This document shows, piece by piece, positions 10,785 through 22,718 of a stretch of 64,000 nucleotides of DNA. Each line of letters opens with the position of its first letter. Positions within the stretch are counted from its first letter, which is position 1. The translations under genes and the position numbers were made by a program. Source of the DNA: Catenaria anguillulae PL171 (lineage: Eukaryota > Blastocladiomycota > Blastocladiomycetes > Blastocladiales > Catenariaceae); NCBI GenBank assembly GCA_002102555.1, contig MCFL01000001.1, positions 1,240,001-1,304,000 of the forward strand, given 5' to 3'. The notes beneath the pieces were generated by a model that ran no database searches, had not been told where the DNA came from, and saw nothing but the letters and a program-made list of their open reading frames with translations.

Positions 10785-12155
10785 TCACACCTCGCCGAGC
10801 TGCAACTCCAAACTAGCATGCTTATCCTTCAACGAGCTGACCATGGCAACAAACTCGGGCTCCGTGCGAATGGCGTGTGGCACACAGCTAAACATCCAAA
10901 CCAGCTCAGCGACCACGTGCGCGTGTCGCGATCCAAACTCGCCATGTGCGAAAACGACTCGCAAACGCCCGCCACGCTGACAATCATCAATTGGTCCGGC
11001 TCGGGTTGCGAAAACCAATCCCACACCTACGGTCACACATGCTTGACCCACCCGACGCACGACTTGGACAAACTCGATATTCAACAAGGGAGCTGGGCTT
11101 GCGACCAAGCGCAGCAGGTCCGTCTCGGGACCCATGGCCGTCGAGTAAGCCTCGGGAAAGCGAGAGCAACCCATGGCACTGCTAACAGTCTCATTTAACA
11201 AGTCGAGCTGTGACGGAGATGCGAGCGCTTGGCCGGGGAAGAGAGCCTCTTTTTGGGCATGTGGATCCGCTTGCAAGAGGCCAGTCAAGCGAGCAAGGAA
11301 CGGCCGAGTCATCGGGTGCGCCCTCCACTCGTCCTACGATACGTGGTGAATCCAAGTGACCCATGTCTGGACGAGCTTGGCGGGTATGAATGCGCGCGAG
11401 AGCTCGTCGAGAAACCTTGGAACTGGCCAAGAAAAGGCCCGAATACATGATATCTGAAATGAGCCAAGCACGGAGCTTGGAGTCGGGATCCTTGCAGCCA
11501 GAATGAAACTTGCCAGAAGCCCATACAAGAAGCACACGACCGAAATCCCAATCATACGTCCAGTTTCTCGTGTTGGAAGGGAACAAGACCTCTGCAAGCG
11601 TCGCGCAATCGCCGTGGAAACCGTAGTAAAGTTGCGGCAAGATGCGGCAGTGTTGAATATTCCAGCGGACACCATAATGGTAGCAAGATGGGGTGGCCTC
11701 ACGGCCCCTAATGCACAGTAACCAAGCGATGGTGTGATGGATGTGGGACTATTCGAGTTAGTGGGATAGGGGAACCGTTGCTCCCCCGAAATGTGTCTCA
11801 CGGTTAGGGTTAGAGTGGACGACCTTAATGCTGAGGGTTGTATATCGGTTGTATGTGTATTCTGCGGGCTGCCCTCGTTCCTCGTTCCGTGTGGTGAGTA
11901 CTCGATGTCTGGATCACAAAATGGGATGAGTGTGTCAATCCTCATCTCGCAACAGGCAGAGATGTCGAGCTGTTCAATATGCCCGAACCGGACAAAGTAA
12001 ACGGCGAGGAAGCAAATGCCTGGAACAAACTGCCAATCGTCGTTCATGAGCAATCGGACCAAGCGACGACTTGGATTCAGCATGTCCATGGCAGTGGCCT
12101 GATGGAACGCGAGCAGTGCCCTCTCCAGCTTGTTTCGGAATGCTGACATAGCCAT
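10785..12155 (-). pseudogene. Decayed long member of the expanded F-box-like family
   Basis: Family blocks appear in the right order on the minus strand but in different frames. They are a mid-region (LVRLLMNDDWQFVPGICFLAVYFVRFG) near 12070-11980, a WDFGRVLLVWASGK block near 11570, and C-terminal pieces (FSQPEPDQLMI, VAELVWMFSCVPHAI, FVAMVSSLKDKHASLEL) between 11100 and 10790. An unmatched stretch at about 11930-11700 may be an insertion. It contains a TTAGGGTTAG-like dozen bases near 11811 on the plus strand. The F-box-like N-terminus is missing. Unlike the single-base breaks in the core genes, family similarity here is patchy, so genuine decay is likely. Confidence 0.55.
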
Positions 12156-12249
12156 ACACCCCTCTGGTTGCTTGTGCGCAAGAGATTGTACACAAACGGC
12201 ATGGTGGATTGCATTGCGTCGAGTGACATGGGACGAGTCTCGTCACCAC

Positions 12250-14652
12250 TTAGAGTCTTCTTTCATTCGTCGCCATCGCCCGCGCTTGATCAGCGGCGGT
12301 CGTATGCAGGCACTTCGCTTCATCGCGGCGGATCGCCCTTAACGCATTGCGCAAGCTCGGGTACTTGCCCACGAGTATCCGGACTGTTCCTACAAACTCG
12401 GACTCCTTGCGCATCCTATTCTTGGCCCGCCCAATCATCCACACAATCTCGTCAACAATGTCTGCCTCGCAGCGATCCGTCGTGGTCATGCGAGAAAGTG
12501 ACTCGCACACACCCCGCACACTGACCATGAGCTGGTCCAACTCGTCTTGAGAAAACCAATGCCAAACCCATGGACACACATGCTTGTCCCAGCAGACGCA
12601 CAACTTGACAAATGTTAAATCAAACTTGGCGACCTGGATAGTGGCGAATCGCGCATTGTCAAGACTTGGATCAAGAGCAGTGGCAGACGCGTCCGGCGGC
12701 CAATATTGGCTCATGGCGTCCGCAAGTGCTTTTGCGAAATGCTTCATGTTGCATATGACGTGGTCAGGCAGGTAGGCACCAGAAACAAGCGGCTTATCCA
12801 GGCAATGGGATGGAGGAGCGACGAGAGATGTGCGATTGTGCGCCAAGGGACGGCGGATTTGGACGCTGGCAAGTCGAGCACGACAAGATTGAATACGCAA
12901 GCAATGAATGCATGCGCGAGATTCCTAACCAAAAGATTCCTTTGCGGAATGTTCAATTCCCTTGATTTGAGTGCCCGAATCGCTATCCCCCACAATAACA
13001 GACACTCCTCGCCGAAACTGTCGTATCAGCCCGCCAGCGCCATTGGTCCGTGGCCCAGGCGACAAAGATGCGCTCAAAGTCCCAATGAATGACCGGCTTG
13101 TTCTTGTTGCCGTGATGAAACAAGATTCGATTGAGCGTCGCGCAGTCGTAAATGGCAGAGTACGGGCGGTATGTCATCAATGCAGTGGTTGGGTCGAGAC
13201 CATGGTCCATGATGTGACGGTGCAGCTTGGCGAGGCAAGATACCCCGCTGGCATCGGTACATTGGATATGGACGGCTACATTCAGGATCACGATCACGCA
13301 TGATTAGAGCAGGAAAGACAACGAAAATAGTCTGGAAGGAACAAAGCTGGACCATTCATGAAGAGCATGCCTAATTGGCCGCGGCTGGCAGTTGTTTGCA
13401 CAATCAACGCTTCTTTCACAGCATCCCCGCTGCCAATTGCCTGCAGAACAACCTCGGCCAATACGTCCATCATCGCCAGGTCCCACTTGAGCACCAATGG
13501 TAGCAACTGGTCAACGGAGCTCCGATCAGGATAGCATAGCCAACGCTTGAGTGATAGGTAAAAGCGCTCTTTCACGCTTTGCGGTACGCCGCCTGCCATG
13601 CGTGCGATGTACAAGGAAATGTCGTACTTTGACAGCAGTGTCAAAAACAAGTCGAACCGCAAGTCGCATCTGTACGCGAGGGAAAGCGGGAACAAGTATG
13701 ACGATGGAGGAACCAATGGATTGGTACTCCGGTTGCTGAAGAGCCAATCAAGAACTTGGGTGACGCTGGAAACATCCTTGCATTCCGACAGCGAACTCTT
13801 GAACGAAGAAAGGAACATGTCGGAGGCAAGGAAGGAGTTGGCAATGGTATCGGGCTTCACATGTGGGAAATGATCAAGAATGGCGCTGAGCGTCTGTGTC
13901 GACCTTTGAATGAGTGACAAGAACCCGAGGAACTCTACAAGACTTAAACCAAGGTCTGAACCCGATTCGGAAAATAGAATGAGCTCGCGATACTGGTCGA
14001 GTGCGGTGATGATCCAGAGAGACGCTGGGAGTCTGAGTTGATCGATTCGCGGGAAGATGCGGATCAGGTGGGACAGCATCTTGGACATTTGTAGAGCCTG
14101 ATCCGATCGCACAAAGTGTGTGAGCAAGAACAAGCAGTCAGGGACGAGTCGCCAATGAGCATGCTGGAAAACGGGCTCAAGCTTATCGTTCTGGGGTGCT
14201 TGTTCCGATTCCATTCCGTTGTTGATTCTCTGCCTGATTGGCTCCAATGAGGACTCGATTTGAGCAGCGAGCTGGCTGATGGACCCTGTATTTGACTGTT
14301 GGCGCAGGAATGGACCGTTGAGGGAGAACAGCCAGTCGACAAACATTGGCGAAAGCAGCCGGTCCAGAGCGACACGATGGTCGGAACTGACGGCAAGAAA
14401 GAGTGCCAATCGAGAAGCGTGGAAGCGCATTTCGGGAGCAAAAACTCTGGTAGAATAGCGAGATACCCCGTGGAATGGCGGCATGGGTGATCGGAAAACA
14501 ATGTAGTGTGTCCACGCCAAGCGAGCAGGCTGACCATCGCGGAATGCTGCCGATGCCATAGCGCATGACGCGACCGTTATGGATCTTGGATGGGAAAGAG
14601 CGAGCAGGTCCAAGAGGAGCTCTGTCGGCAAAACATCATAGGGCTTGAGCAT
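12250..14652 (-). pseudogene. Long member of the expanded F-box-like family, interrupted
   Basis: From the Met at 14652 (MLKPYDVLPTELLLDLLAL) a 450-codon frame follows the intact paralogue at 40895-43258 block by block: F-box-like start, LAWTHYIVF, a DRLLSP...LFSLNGPF segment, HWRLVPDCLFLLTHFVRS, and Ser/Leu-rich helical repeats. The frame breaks near 13300, and the next family blocks (IHWDFERIFVAWA) continue in another frame to about 12985. After an unmatched stretch the C-terminal domain (CWDKHVCPWVWHWFSQDELD) is open from 12924 to 12250. Two or more lesions separate otherwise well-conserved blocks. They may be true inactivation or consensus errors; the unmatched 12925-12985 stretch favours some real damage. 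Confidence 0.6.
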
Positions 14653-14899
14653 GATTGATTCGATTGCGGGGACTACGAAGTGGTTTTTTCTTGTCCTTAC
14701 TTGCTTCAGCCTAGCCGGACAAGCAAGCGTAAGTCCGGATCCGTCCGTTGTTTTGTGTGTCAAGCGAGAATGCGTCGTGCCTCGATCTGATGACCACGAT
14801 CACAGCGAGCTGAGCCTACGAGCAAACTGCGCGCTGCTTGTGATTTCCGCACACTGCCTCTTCAGATACACATAACAGGATTGAGCGCCACTCGCTGCA

Positions 14900-15799
14900 A
14901 TGGAAAACGTCATGACTGCCGCTTACGACTCGGTTCTCGCCGCCTCTGGACCCTTTGTCGCCACTGGCGTGCCCTCACACGGCGAGGGCCTTGATCCAGC
15001 TTCCGCCGCCGCCGCCGCCGCTGGTACCGCAACCGCATGTCAGTGCCCCGTCACGCACGGCCCACCGGGCTACTCGTCACTCTCGCTGACCCACGTCCTG
15101 TACCCAACGGGCGCCGTGCCGTCGATGCTCCTCGCTTACGTCACTTTGATCCCGATTGGCATGATTGTCGCCTATGTGACCCTGATCTTGAGCCGCCCAC
15201 GGACGCGTGTGTGGCAAATCATGTTCCTGGGTCAGTTGCTGAATGAGGGGTTGAATGTTGTGCTGAAAAAGTACATTCAGGAGCATCGGCCTTCGCGTAT
15301 GTGCACCGTCCCCATCGATCACTAGCGCACTTTAGTATGGTGCCCTTGATACTGACCGCACTTGTTTGTGCGAAAGCCTACCACGGAGACGGTTACGGCA
15401 TGCCATCCAGCCATGCCCAATTCATGGCCTACTTTGCCGCCTTTTCGTTGCTCTTAATCCGCCTTGAGCAAACTCGGTTCGTCCTCTTTTTGCTCGCTGT
15501 TCTCTTGGTTAGGCAATCATTCCCCTGACTTGCTGCTTGCCATGATTGCCATACCCAGCATCCACGGCATTCATCGTGCCTTGCATTCGTTTCTGCAATC
15601 ATCCATCATTGGCGTTTCCGCTCTCGTCATGTACTCGCGTGTCCATTTGCACTACCACACAGTCACACAAGTTCTCGCCGGCGCAGGTGTTGGTCTCTTT
15701 GTCGGATCTGTCTATTTTGTGTTGGCTTGTCCAGAGTTTCCATTCGGCCCCCGGCGACGCGAGTCCTTGATTCACAAGCCGGAAGAGAAGGTTGCTTGA
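14900..15799 (+). CDS. CAX4: Dolichyldiphosphatase (CAX4/DOLPP1-like, PAP2 family)
   Basis: Dephosphorylates dolichyl diphosphate on the ER lumenal side, recycling the lipid carrier for N-glycosylation. Inferred exons are 14900-15296, 15377-15476 and 15559-15799, in phase, giving 245 aa. The PAP2 signature is complete: K-x6-RP (KKYIQEHRP, residue after RP restored across intron 1), PSSH (YGMPSSHAQF), and SR-x5-H (SRVHLHYHTVTQV), with the DOLPP-type Gln at the last position. Several hydrophobic membrane segments flank the motifs. An Ala-rich N-terminal extension of about 50 aa is longer than usual. The gene is convergent with UTP6, and its promoter lies in the 247 bp shared with the divergent family copy. 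Confidence 0.85.
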
Positions 15800-15903
15800 T
15801 TTGGCCAACCTATACCGATACACACAGCAAATGGAATACTCTATGCATTAAACACCAGTTCCTATGCATTAAACACTAGTTCACAGGAGTAGCGCAATAT
15901 CTC

Positions 15904-18108
15904 TCACCCCTTGATCGAGTTCCACCCACTCACCAACTCGTCCACACCCTCGCCTTGCCCGCCGACCTCCCTCACAGCCCGCAAATACATTTGCGTCGCT
16001 CCCGCCAAATTCTTTGCCTCCTTGACCTCAAACGCCAAAAACTTGAGCCACCACGCCACATCCTTTGGCCACCTGGTCGTGCCCATTTGAAACACGCGCC
16101 GACGCAAACCAACGTTGCCCGTCTTGTTGGGGCCTGACACGAGCGCATCGAGCCAAGTGACCGACACGATGGGGATCGTCGACACAAACTTTTCGGCAAA
16201 TGCATCGGCTTGTGCGGGCGACGACGCCAGCAGCGTGGCCATGGCGCTGGACAAGAACTCGGACTTTGCGAGAATCACTTGGTCGGCCTCGACACCCGCC
16301 ACTGTGGCTTTTTCAAGCATGCGCCATTGCGACATGACATGCTCTGCGGATTGCGTGTACATGTGCTCGTCCTCTGCCCGCGCGTTGTTCGCCGACCGCG
16401 TCAGCTTGCCCGCCCGCACAAGCCCATGGACAATCTTGAGCATAGCTCCCACATCCAATGCACGCGTGAATCCGCTCAGTGCGCCCTGTACGGCCCACGC
16501 CGGCTCGTCGGCCAGCCGCCGGCGCGCAAGCTCAACGTGCGTTGGATACTCGCTCGTGGCTGCCGCTGCCACCGTGGCCCGCGTCACGTACGCCGGCGGA
16601 TCGGGCATGCGCCCCAAGTTCATGAGCAGCTTTTCCCACGTGGACGCAAGCAGAGGTCCTACACCAGACTCTGGCAGGTCGGTGGATTGTGCCAGCGGCG
16701 TTGTGGACGAAAATGCGGGCGAGGCACGCAGGTAGGCCAGAACGTGGCGTTGGATTTGTGCCTTGATGTACAGCTTGAGGGATTCGTCGGCGGGACCGGC
16801 AGACTTGAGCTGCGTGTCAAGAAAGTCGAGAATCTCATTGCGCAAAGCAGGGGCAAGAGTCGGGTGGTTGGAGAGTGCCGAGTCGAGTGCACAGAGGCAC
16901 TCGTGCAGCTTGATGGGATAGGTCGGGTCGGACGGCGAAAGGCCACCGATACCAGGCGTGACGGGGTATGCAAGCGCAAGTGCGAGGGCAGGTGCAGACG
17001 TGGATGCGAGTGTACTGAGAATGGATTGGGCAATGTGATGCACGAGATCGGACGCGCCGTGGGAAGTGACAGCGATGCGAAGGCACTCGCGCCGGAGGTC
17101 GAGGTCGGTTGGGTGGGCGGTCGCAGCCTCGTCGTAGATGAGTTTCGGGATGGCATATTGGACAAGCGGGTCGCCTTGCACGCTCGAGTCGGCACCAGCA
17201 GCGGCAGACGAGGCTGCTTTTGTGGCCTTGGCAATTCCATGCGCAAGATCCTCGGCGGCCGTACTCGCCGTACCATCGAGTGTCGGCAGCGTCTCACCCA
17301 GAATCGTGGGTTCGGCCTCCTCATCGTCACCGTCGTCGTCCGACATGGGCACATCGCCATCCGCATCCTCGTCCTCATCGCTCCCATCCTCTCCCTTCGC
17401 CGCCTGAGCATCCGACTTGACCATCTGCTGCAACATTTCCGTCCGTGCGCGGATCTTGGTGACAAACATGCACTCCATCTTGAACCACTCGATCCACAGC
17501 TCCTGCTTCTCGCGATTCAATTGCACGGCGCGCTGCATGAGCTTTCGCGCCGACCCCGTGTTGGCTTGCGCCTCAAACTCCCACGCGGCTGCCAAGATCC
17601 ACAACCCGGCATGACGGGGGTGTAACTGAATGGCGCGCGCGAAAATCGAACCCAATCGCTTGTAACTTTTCCACTTTTTCGCCATGTTGATGTACTGCAG
17701 CCAAAGGTCAACGTCGCCGGGAAACTTGAACACGGCGCGATTGAACAAGTTGTGTAGCCGCTTGACGCCGGCATAATCGCACATGGATGGCTTGTACGAG
17801 TGGCCCAAGCGGGCGACGCGCTTGCGGCGGATCTTTTCGAGCTGCCATTCGTACTGGATGTACTTGAGAAAGTCGTTGAGCACGGCGCCGCGGCGCTTGA
17901 GGGCGTATTCGTAATCTGTGCGCTGCTTGACGATAGCCTTGATTTCGACCTGGGGGATGTGTGGCATGGCGAAGTTGTCAGTCAGGGCTGAAAAAGCCTC
18001 CCTTGATGCACATTTTTCATTACATGCCTCTGTGAAGAGCTTCTTGCGTTTGGCGTCTTGGAGCTCGGGCACCATAGCCTCGAGGGCCAGTTGAACTGCG
18101 TCGGCCAT
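15904..18108 (-). CDS. UTP6: U3 snoRNP component UTP6
   Basis: HAT-repeat subunit of the UtpB complex of the small-subunit processome, needed for early 18S rRNA processing in the nucleolus. The start MADAVQLALEAMVPELQD at 18108 matches the family N-terminus, so upstream in-frame Met codons are excluded. The conserved block IVKQRTDYEYALKRRG, then LRYI-like FLKYIQYEWQLEKIRRKR and HAT motifs (RAIQLHPRHAGLWILAAAWEFE) follow. An acidic linker (SDEDEDADGD) precedes the C-terminal repeats. A 26-codon segment absent from the family (18027-17950) begins GCATGT, ends CCCCAG and contains CTGAC. I read it as a 78-nt in-frame GC-AG intron, giving 708 aa. Confidence 0.86.
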   Translation of the reverse strand: MADAVQLALEAMVPELQDAKRKKLFTEACNEKCASREAFSALTDNFAMPHIPQVEIKAIVKQRTDYEYALKRRGAVLNDFLKYIQYEWQLEKIRRKRVARLGHSYKPSMCDYAGVKRLHNLFNRAVFKFPGDVDLWLQYINMAKKWKSYKRLGSIFARAIQLHPRHAGLWILAAAWEFEAQANTGSARKLMQRAVQLNREKQELWIEWFKMECMFVTKIRARTEMLQQMVKSDAQAAKGEDGSDEDEDADGDVPMSDDDGDDEEAEPTILGETLPTLDGTASTAAEDLAHGIAKATKAASSAAAGADSSVQGDPLVQYAIPKLIYDEAATAHPTDLDLRRECLRIAVTSHGASDLVHHIAQSILSTLASTSAPALALALAYPVTPGIGGLSPSDPTYPIKLHECLCALDSALSNHPTLAPALRNEILDFLDTQLKSAGPADESLKLYIKAQIQRHVLAYLRASPAFSSTTPLAQSTDLPESGVGPLLASTWEKLLMNLGRMPDPPAYVTRATVAAAATSEYPTHVELARRRLADEPAWAVQGALSGFTRALDVGAMLKIVHGLVRAGKLTRSANNARAEDEHMYTQSAEHVMSQWRMLEKATVAGVEADQVILAKSEFLSSAMATLLASSPAQADAFAEKFVSTIPIVSVTWLDALVSGPNKTGNVGLRRRVFQMGTTRWPKDVAWWLKFLAFEVKEAKNLAGATQMYLRAVREVGGQGEGVDELVSGWNSIKG

Positions 18109-19212
18109 GATTCCAGGAAAGGTGTCAGGTTGAGATGAGCGGTAGCGTTGTATGCATAGATGAGCCTCCTTGTTCAAAACAACTGGGCATTGATGTTTTC
18201 ATGGGATACGAGTTGTTTTGGTCGCAATACGCCAAGGTTTCTCCACACAGAGCAGCAGTCAGCCAAGACGTTCTAGGGGCCATCACACTCACACGCGATC
18301 ACGTGAGGCGTATCCACCGAGTCATCAGGTATATGAACGCAGCCCGTCAACCCTCGCCCTCCGACTCGCCCATATATTCTCTTTGCCGAGGCGCAACTAG
18401 CGGCATCAATGGCAAACACACCGAGTGCGTTCGTTCCGACCAACGTCCCTCTTCGTTTTCCCAAGCGAACCTTTCCGCCCATTGGGAAGGTCCGAGATCC
18501 CCGTTCCTGCACCCGCCGCCATGCACTTTCGCCCGTCGTTTCTGCGTGGTTGGCGTTCCTCTCGCCGGGGCCCGAGCATGTTCCGCATTCTTTCTTTTGG
18601 AACACGGGTGGGCAGGCTGGCCGCCTTTCGGGGCGGTCGTTGTGGCACCAGCAACCAGGGTCCTCCTCGGAGGATCAGTGAGAGCCGCCACAGTGGGGAC
18701 ATTCTATTCAGTGCAATATGCTGCAGCCCTGCCCCTCCGTCGGCCACTGGTCGGCGGATCGGTACGGCCAACTCAATTCGGACTATTGTTGCGTCTCGGC
18801 CCCTCCTTCTCCACTGCTGCTTTATGATGCAAATGCCTTTCTTGCCATGTATCTTTAAATTGTGAGCGACTGCGACCCTGTAGCTGCTGTGCGTAGAGAC
18901 ATAATCTAATCGGCTGCTGAGAACGCATCTCGCCTTGAATTATTCCCATAGGTGACAAGCTGGGATAATGTACATTACACACGACGGCGTCCAGTCATTG
19001 AGATGTCACCTAGTGATAACTCGGAACCGGGACCACCCCCTTTGCACCAGCGCACCCACACCTGCGACGCATCCAACGCTTTTGTGCCAGTGCGCTGTCC
19101 AGCTTGACGTATTTATTTACAACACGCGCAAATGGCAACGACTTGAGCACCTCTCGCGAAACACGCAATCATCCAAACCACATCCCTCGATCGCAGCCTA
19201 CTAACAGGGCTG
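18109..19212. other. Intergenic upstream of UTP6; weak mitochondrial-like ORF
   Basis: About 1.1 kb. On the plus strand a frame from the Met near 18522 starts MHFRPSFLRGWRSSRRG, Arg/Ser-rich like a mitochondrial presequence, and a shifted frame ends LLLRLGPSFSTAAL. No conserved mature domain follows, so I do not call a gene. Part of this is the UTP6 promoter. Confidence 0.3.
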
Positions 19213-20560
19213 CTAACCGTGCCCCCGTGCAACACCTGCAGTAACCACTGGGCACATACTCTCGCCAATCAAGCGCACATTAAACAGCTTGTCTGCCGGT
19301 TTGGCAGGCGTAAACCACTGCCACGCCCACGGCACCACGGGCTTGTCCCAGTTGACACACGATTCGGCAAACTCAAGGTCGAGCGATGCAATGGAGTGCG
19401 CCACAAACTGGTACGAATCCAAATCATCCGGGTCGAGCACGGCTTTGTACTTGCGCGGCCATTTGCGAGAAAAGATGACGGCGACGGATTTGCCCTACCG
19501 ATTTTGCTGATAGCCAGAGAGTGGCGAGCCCAGATTCAGCGGCTGAGGGTGCTTGCGGAGGACTGCAGCAAGCATGGCAATGGACTGGTAGGCGAGCGGC
19601 GACGAGGTAAGCGAGAGCTTGTCAACCAGCACGAGGAGATGGATGCGAGTGCCGAGTCGATAATGCGGAACAAGACGGTGTTGGCAATCCATCGTGCTTG
19701 AAAGAAACGTTGAAAGTTTCATGGCAATGAGTAGGTTATTGAGTGCTGGAAGCAGTTTGAGGGAATTCAACCGCTACAACTTGAAGTGTGGGCAGAGACC
19801 AATCGACAAGCGCCAACGAGCACAGGAACCACGGGAATGGGATCAACTCTGGCCCTATCCCCGCTATCGTTGACGAAGTTCAAGCGCGAAAAGAGAGCAC
19901 ACGGCTGTCGAATGTGAGGAGAGACCAGCATGACATTGGGATTTTGGGGTGCATCAGGCAAGGGAAATGGCGGTTGAGACAGTTCAGCACGAATTGAAAT
20001 TGAGCGAGCTGAGCTGATAGAATGCAATGGTGAGGAGGTCAAATGCAAAGACAACCCTGGAACTACGGATTGGAATTCCGGGGTCAGATCAAAGAGCTGA
20101 GCTGTCTTGAGGAGCTATATGACGGAATAGAAGTCATTGAGAAGGTCATCCTCCTTCCCACCGTGCTTGGAGATGAGAGGACCATTCGCAGGAAAGAGCC
20201 GCTTCACACACTTGGGCGAGAGCAACGAACCGGATTCCACTACCAGTGCGTCCGAGGCAAGTGCAGTGACAAACACGTCGTCGTATTTGTACTTGCACAA
20301 GGATGGGTGGTGGGGTGACCGTGGCAATGGATGGCCAAAAAGTGAGCCCCAGGTGTGATGGGTAATGGTATAGTTCGATGGCGCCGAGGAACAAGCTGTC
20401 GTCAAGAGTGGCCTTGATGCGCCAGCGTGTCGCGGGAACCAAGAGCGAGGGACGCGCCAGAGGCACGACCTGGGACAGGATTTCAGTGCGAAGCAAGTCG
20501 ACGCGGTCGAGACCATTTTGGAAATACAGAGAATTGCTTTCTGCTTTGACTGTCTGCATG
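19213..20560 (-). pseudogene. Heavily decayed member of the expanded F-box-like family
   Basis: Family pieces occur in order on the minus strand in several frames. A start-like LLRTEILSQVVPLARPS lies near 20470 (compare LPTELLLDLLALSHPRS). LLSPKCVKRLFPANGPL lies near 20200 (compare LLSPMFVDWLFSLNGPF). A C-terminal NWDKPVVPWAWQWFTPAKPADKL lies at 19340. Most of the central helical region is missing or unrecognisable, and the C-terminal tail is truncated. The number of lesions and the altered signature indicate an old pseudogene. Confidence 0.5.
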
Positions 20561-20804
20561 GCATTGGTGGAAAATCATGGCTGGATCCACTGGTGAGGAT
20601 TGGGGTGGCACTGGGTATTGATTTCGAAGGCGGACGACGGCCGGCCCCTTTTGCCTCATTTTGTTCGAGGGTGTGCCGTTCCCGAGCTGTGGGCACAGCG
20701 CAAGGCGCGGCGCCGTCGATGTCGACAGTTGCCGGACAGTGCACTGTGTGGGCGTCGCAGCCATGCTCAATGCAAAAGTGCCCACTGAATGCAATAGATC
20801 CACC

Positions 20805-21479
20805 ATGCCAGATTCTGACACCTTGATCCACAAGTCTGGTGACTTGCCCGCCGAACTTTGGCTGCTCATCGTCGATCAGGTACTCGCCAACACGGCCAAC
20901 GTTGGCCGGTGGCGTGACCTCGCCCGTCTTGCTTGGACCTGCCGCGGTGCCTATTCAGCCGCTCACCGCCCGCTTTGGTCGCATTTGCGAATAGTTTTCC
21001 GCATGGGCGGTGAGCGTGACCTGCATATCAGCCCCAGCGCAAACGCTATACGTCATGCCCGGCAGCGACTTCAGCAGCGGCTCCACGATCAAGTTTGTCA
21101 ATCCAGTGTGTTTCCGGCTTATCAAAAAGGGCAGTTAGCTGTGGAAAGCGTAAGGCTCAAGCGAATCCGAAAAGTGTCGAGTGACTACCCACATTTGCAG
21201 CCGCTCGTGGTTCTCAACGGTCAGCTCTATCTGGCTTCGTTGCTCGAAAACGAGCGCAACCGTCAAGCACCCGACATGTCCGGGCTCAAGTCGCTGTGGG
21301 GATCGGCTGTGGATGAGCGTGTTGTCCATGGGCTGGTAATGGTTCCCTATCCGCTGCAGTTGGTGACGGAACTCACGATCGATGCATTGGCGTCCGCGCA
21401 AGGCCGTGATGTCTCTGGTTTGAAGGCATCGCTCCCGTTTGTCGATGATTTTCTTGGAAAACGCACCATCCTGCGTTAA
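20805..21479 (+). CDS. F-box domain protein
   Basis: The clearest F-box in the window: GDLPAELWLLIVDQVLAN, then RDLARLAWTCRGAYSAAHRPLW, the canonical LPxEL...I...L and C-R-x-Y/F...PLLW pattern that binds Skp1 in SCF ubiquitin ligases. The frame is open from 20661, but the Met at 20805 lies just before the domain and is preferred (224 aa). No leucine-rich, WD40 or Kelch repeats follow; the C-terminal ~150 aa are unassigned and the protein is short, so it may be truncated. It differs from the PWVWHWFSQ family, although both start with LPxEL. Confidence 0.6.
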   Translation: MPDSDTLIHKSGDLPAELWLLIVDQVLANTANVGRWRDLARLAWTCRGAYSAAHRPLWSHLRIVFRMGGERDLHISPSANAIRHARQRLQQRLHDQVCQSSVFPAYQKGQLAVESVRLKRIRKVSSDYPHLQPLVVLNGQLYLASLLENERNRQAPDMSGLKSLWGSAVDERVVHGLVMVPYPLQLVTELTIDALASAQGRDVSGLKASLPFVDDFLGKRTILR

Positions 21480-22718
21480 GAGTCTGTCTCCCGCACACTT
21501 CCGCTTTCCCCATCTCGCCAGCTGCACTTACTGCACGATACGTTTTTTGAAACCCGCCATGTCGTGCGGCGGAACGGGTGTCGCAAAAACACACAGGCGT
21601 CCTGGCCGGCACACAGACCTGTACCCATGACGCACACCCAGACCCGGTAGACGCACGCAGCCTGGACTCATCCCTTCGGTCGGTAACTGGCCATGTGACT
21701 CTGTCCACGCAAACGTATTGATCAATTCCGCTCCTATGATCTGGTTCATTGGCTTGCAAATGTAATGTATTGGGCGCCGCCCGCCCCACCAGGTGGGCGG
21801 TGGTACCACAAGGAGCAGCACAGAATGATAATAAGCAATCAGGGAATCCATTGGCACACACACAATAGCGAAAGATAGCATGACAAGTCGGACGCATTCA
21901 AGCAAACGGAAAACATTGGAATGCAAAACCAAGGTTCCCACGTTCAAATCGTCGCCAAATCCTCCACAATCGCACATGCAACGTTTTCATTTAACAGTGT
22001 AGGCCTGACCATTGCACAACGGATACCCCGTCGGCGTGAATCGCACAAAATTGGGCTCTCCATGTCGAGCATTTGCTTTATCGGCGGCTCGCGCCGTGAT
22101 CGAGACCTAGGTCTGCAGATTGCGTTGAATGCGCGGCGACGGCCGAGTTGCCAAGGAATCCTGCCGCAACGACCTTGACAGCCGCCATCAAGAGCGACCA
22201 CAGCCACAGGTGCCATGCTCGGCCATGACGGTGGCAGCGCCGCCCGGGTTGCAACGCTGGTCAAACCTTTCGCCGTTGGCCGTTGCATTTGCTCAGCTGG
22301 ACACGGAGCCGCAGTCGTCTATGGATTTGTCAGTTACGGCCATCAATGCTGGTGATCTGGCGCCTGCAGTCGGGAGGAGGCGTGAGTGCGATGGGCAGTG
22401 CGTCAATGGAGAAGGTTGCGTCAGTGTGTCTGGCATTCAATTGGCATTTGAAAAAGAGAATGTCAAAGTTATTAAAGCATGTTTGAGGACTGGAAGCGTG
22501 CGGACCTGCTGTGTGACTGTGATCACCCATCCCCATACCTGTCAGGGTCCTAGCTGGCACCCAGGCCCGTTTAGGCATACAGGAGCATGAAACTAAGTGT
22601 TGGCCATTGCACTAGGAATAGAGATTGGGTACAAAAAGGGAAAGAAAGAATTGAAATACACAAAATCAATGACACTCACATACAAAACTTGCAGCTCAAA
22701 CGCCAAAGTGGTCGACAA
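21480..22718. other. Intergenic between F-box gene and P-element-like transposase
   Basis: About 1.2 kb. Open frames up to 150 codons on both strands show no recognisable domain. An imperfect GC-rich inverted repeat around 21775-21805 (CCGCCC..ACCAGGTGGGCGG) is visible. I cannot place transposon ends here. Confidence 0.3.

Noticed and set aside
11811-11822. TTAGGGTTAG-like telomere repeat
   Set aside because: Only about two units inside a decayed gene; too short to be a telomere or a convincing interstitial array.
16210-17625. 471-codon ORF opposite UTP6
   Set aside because: Arg/Gly/Cys-rich shadow frame without motifs.
18135-18827. 230-codon ORF upstream of UTP6
   Set aside because: It starts inside the UTP6 5' leader on the opposite strand, with no domain; only a weak presequence-like stretch.
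21775-21805. GC-rich inverted repeat as a structured RNA or transposon end
   Set aside because: Short and imperfect, with no neighbouring partner.
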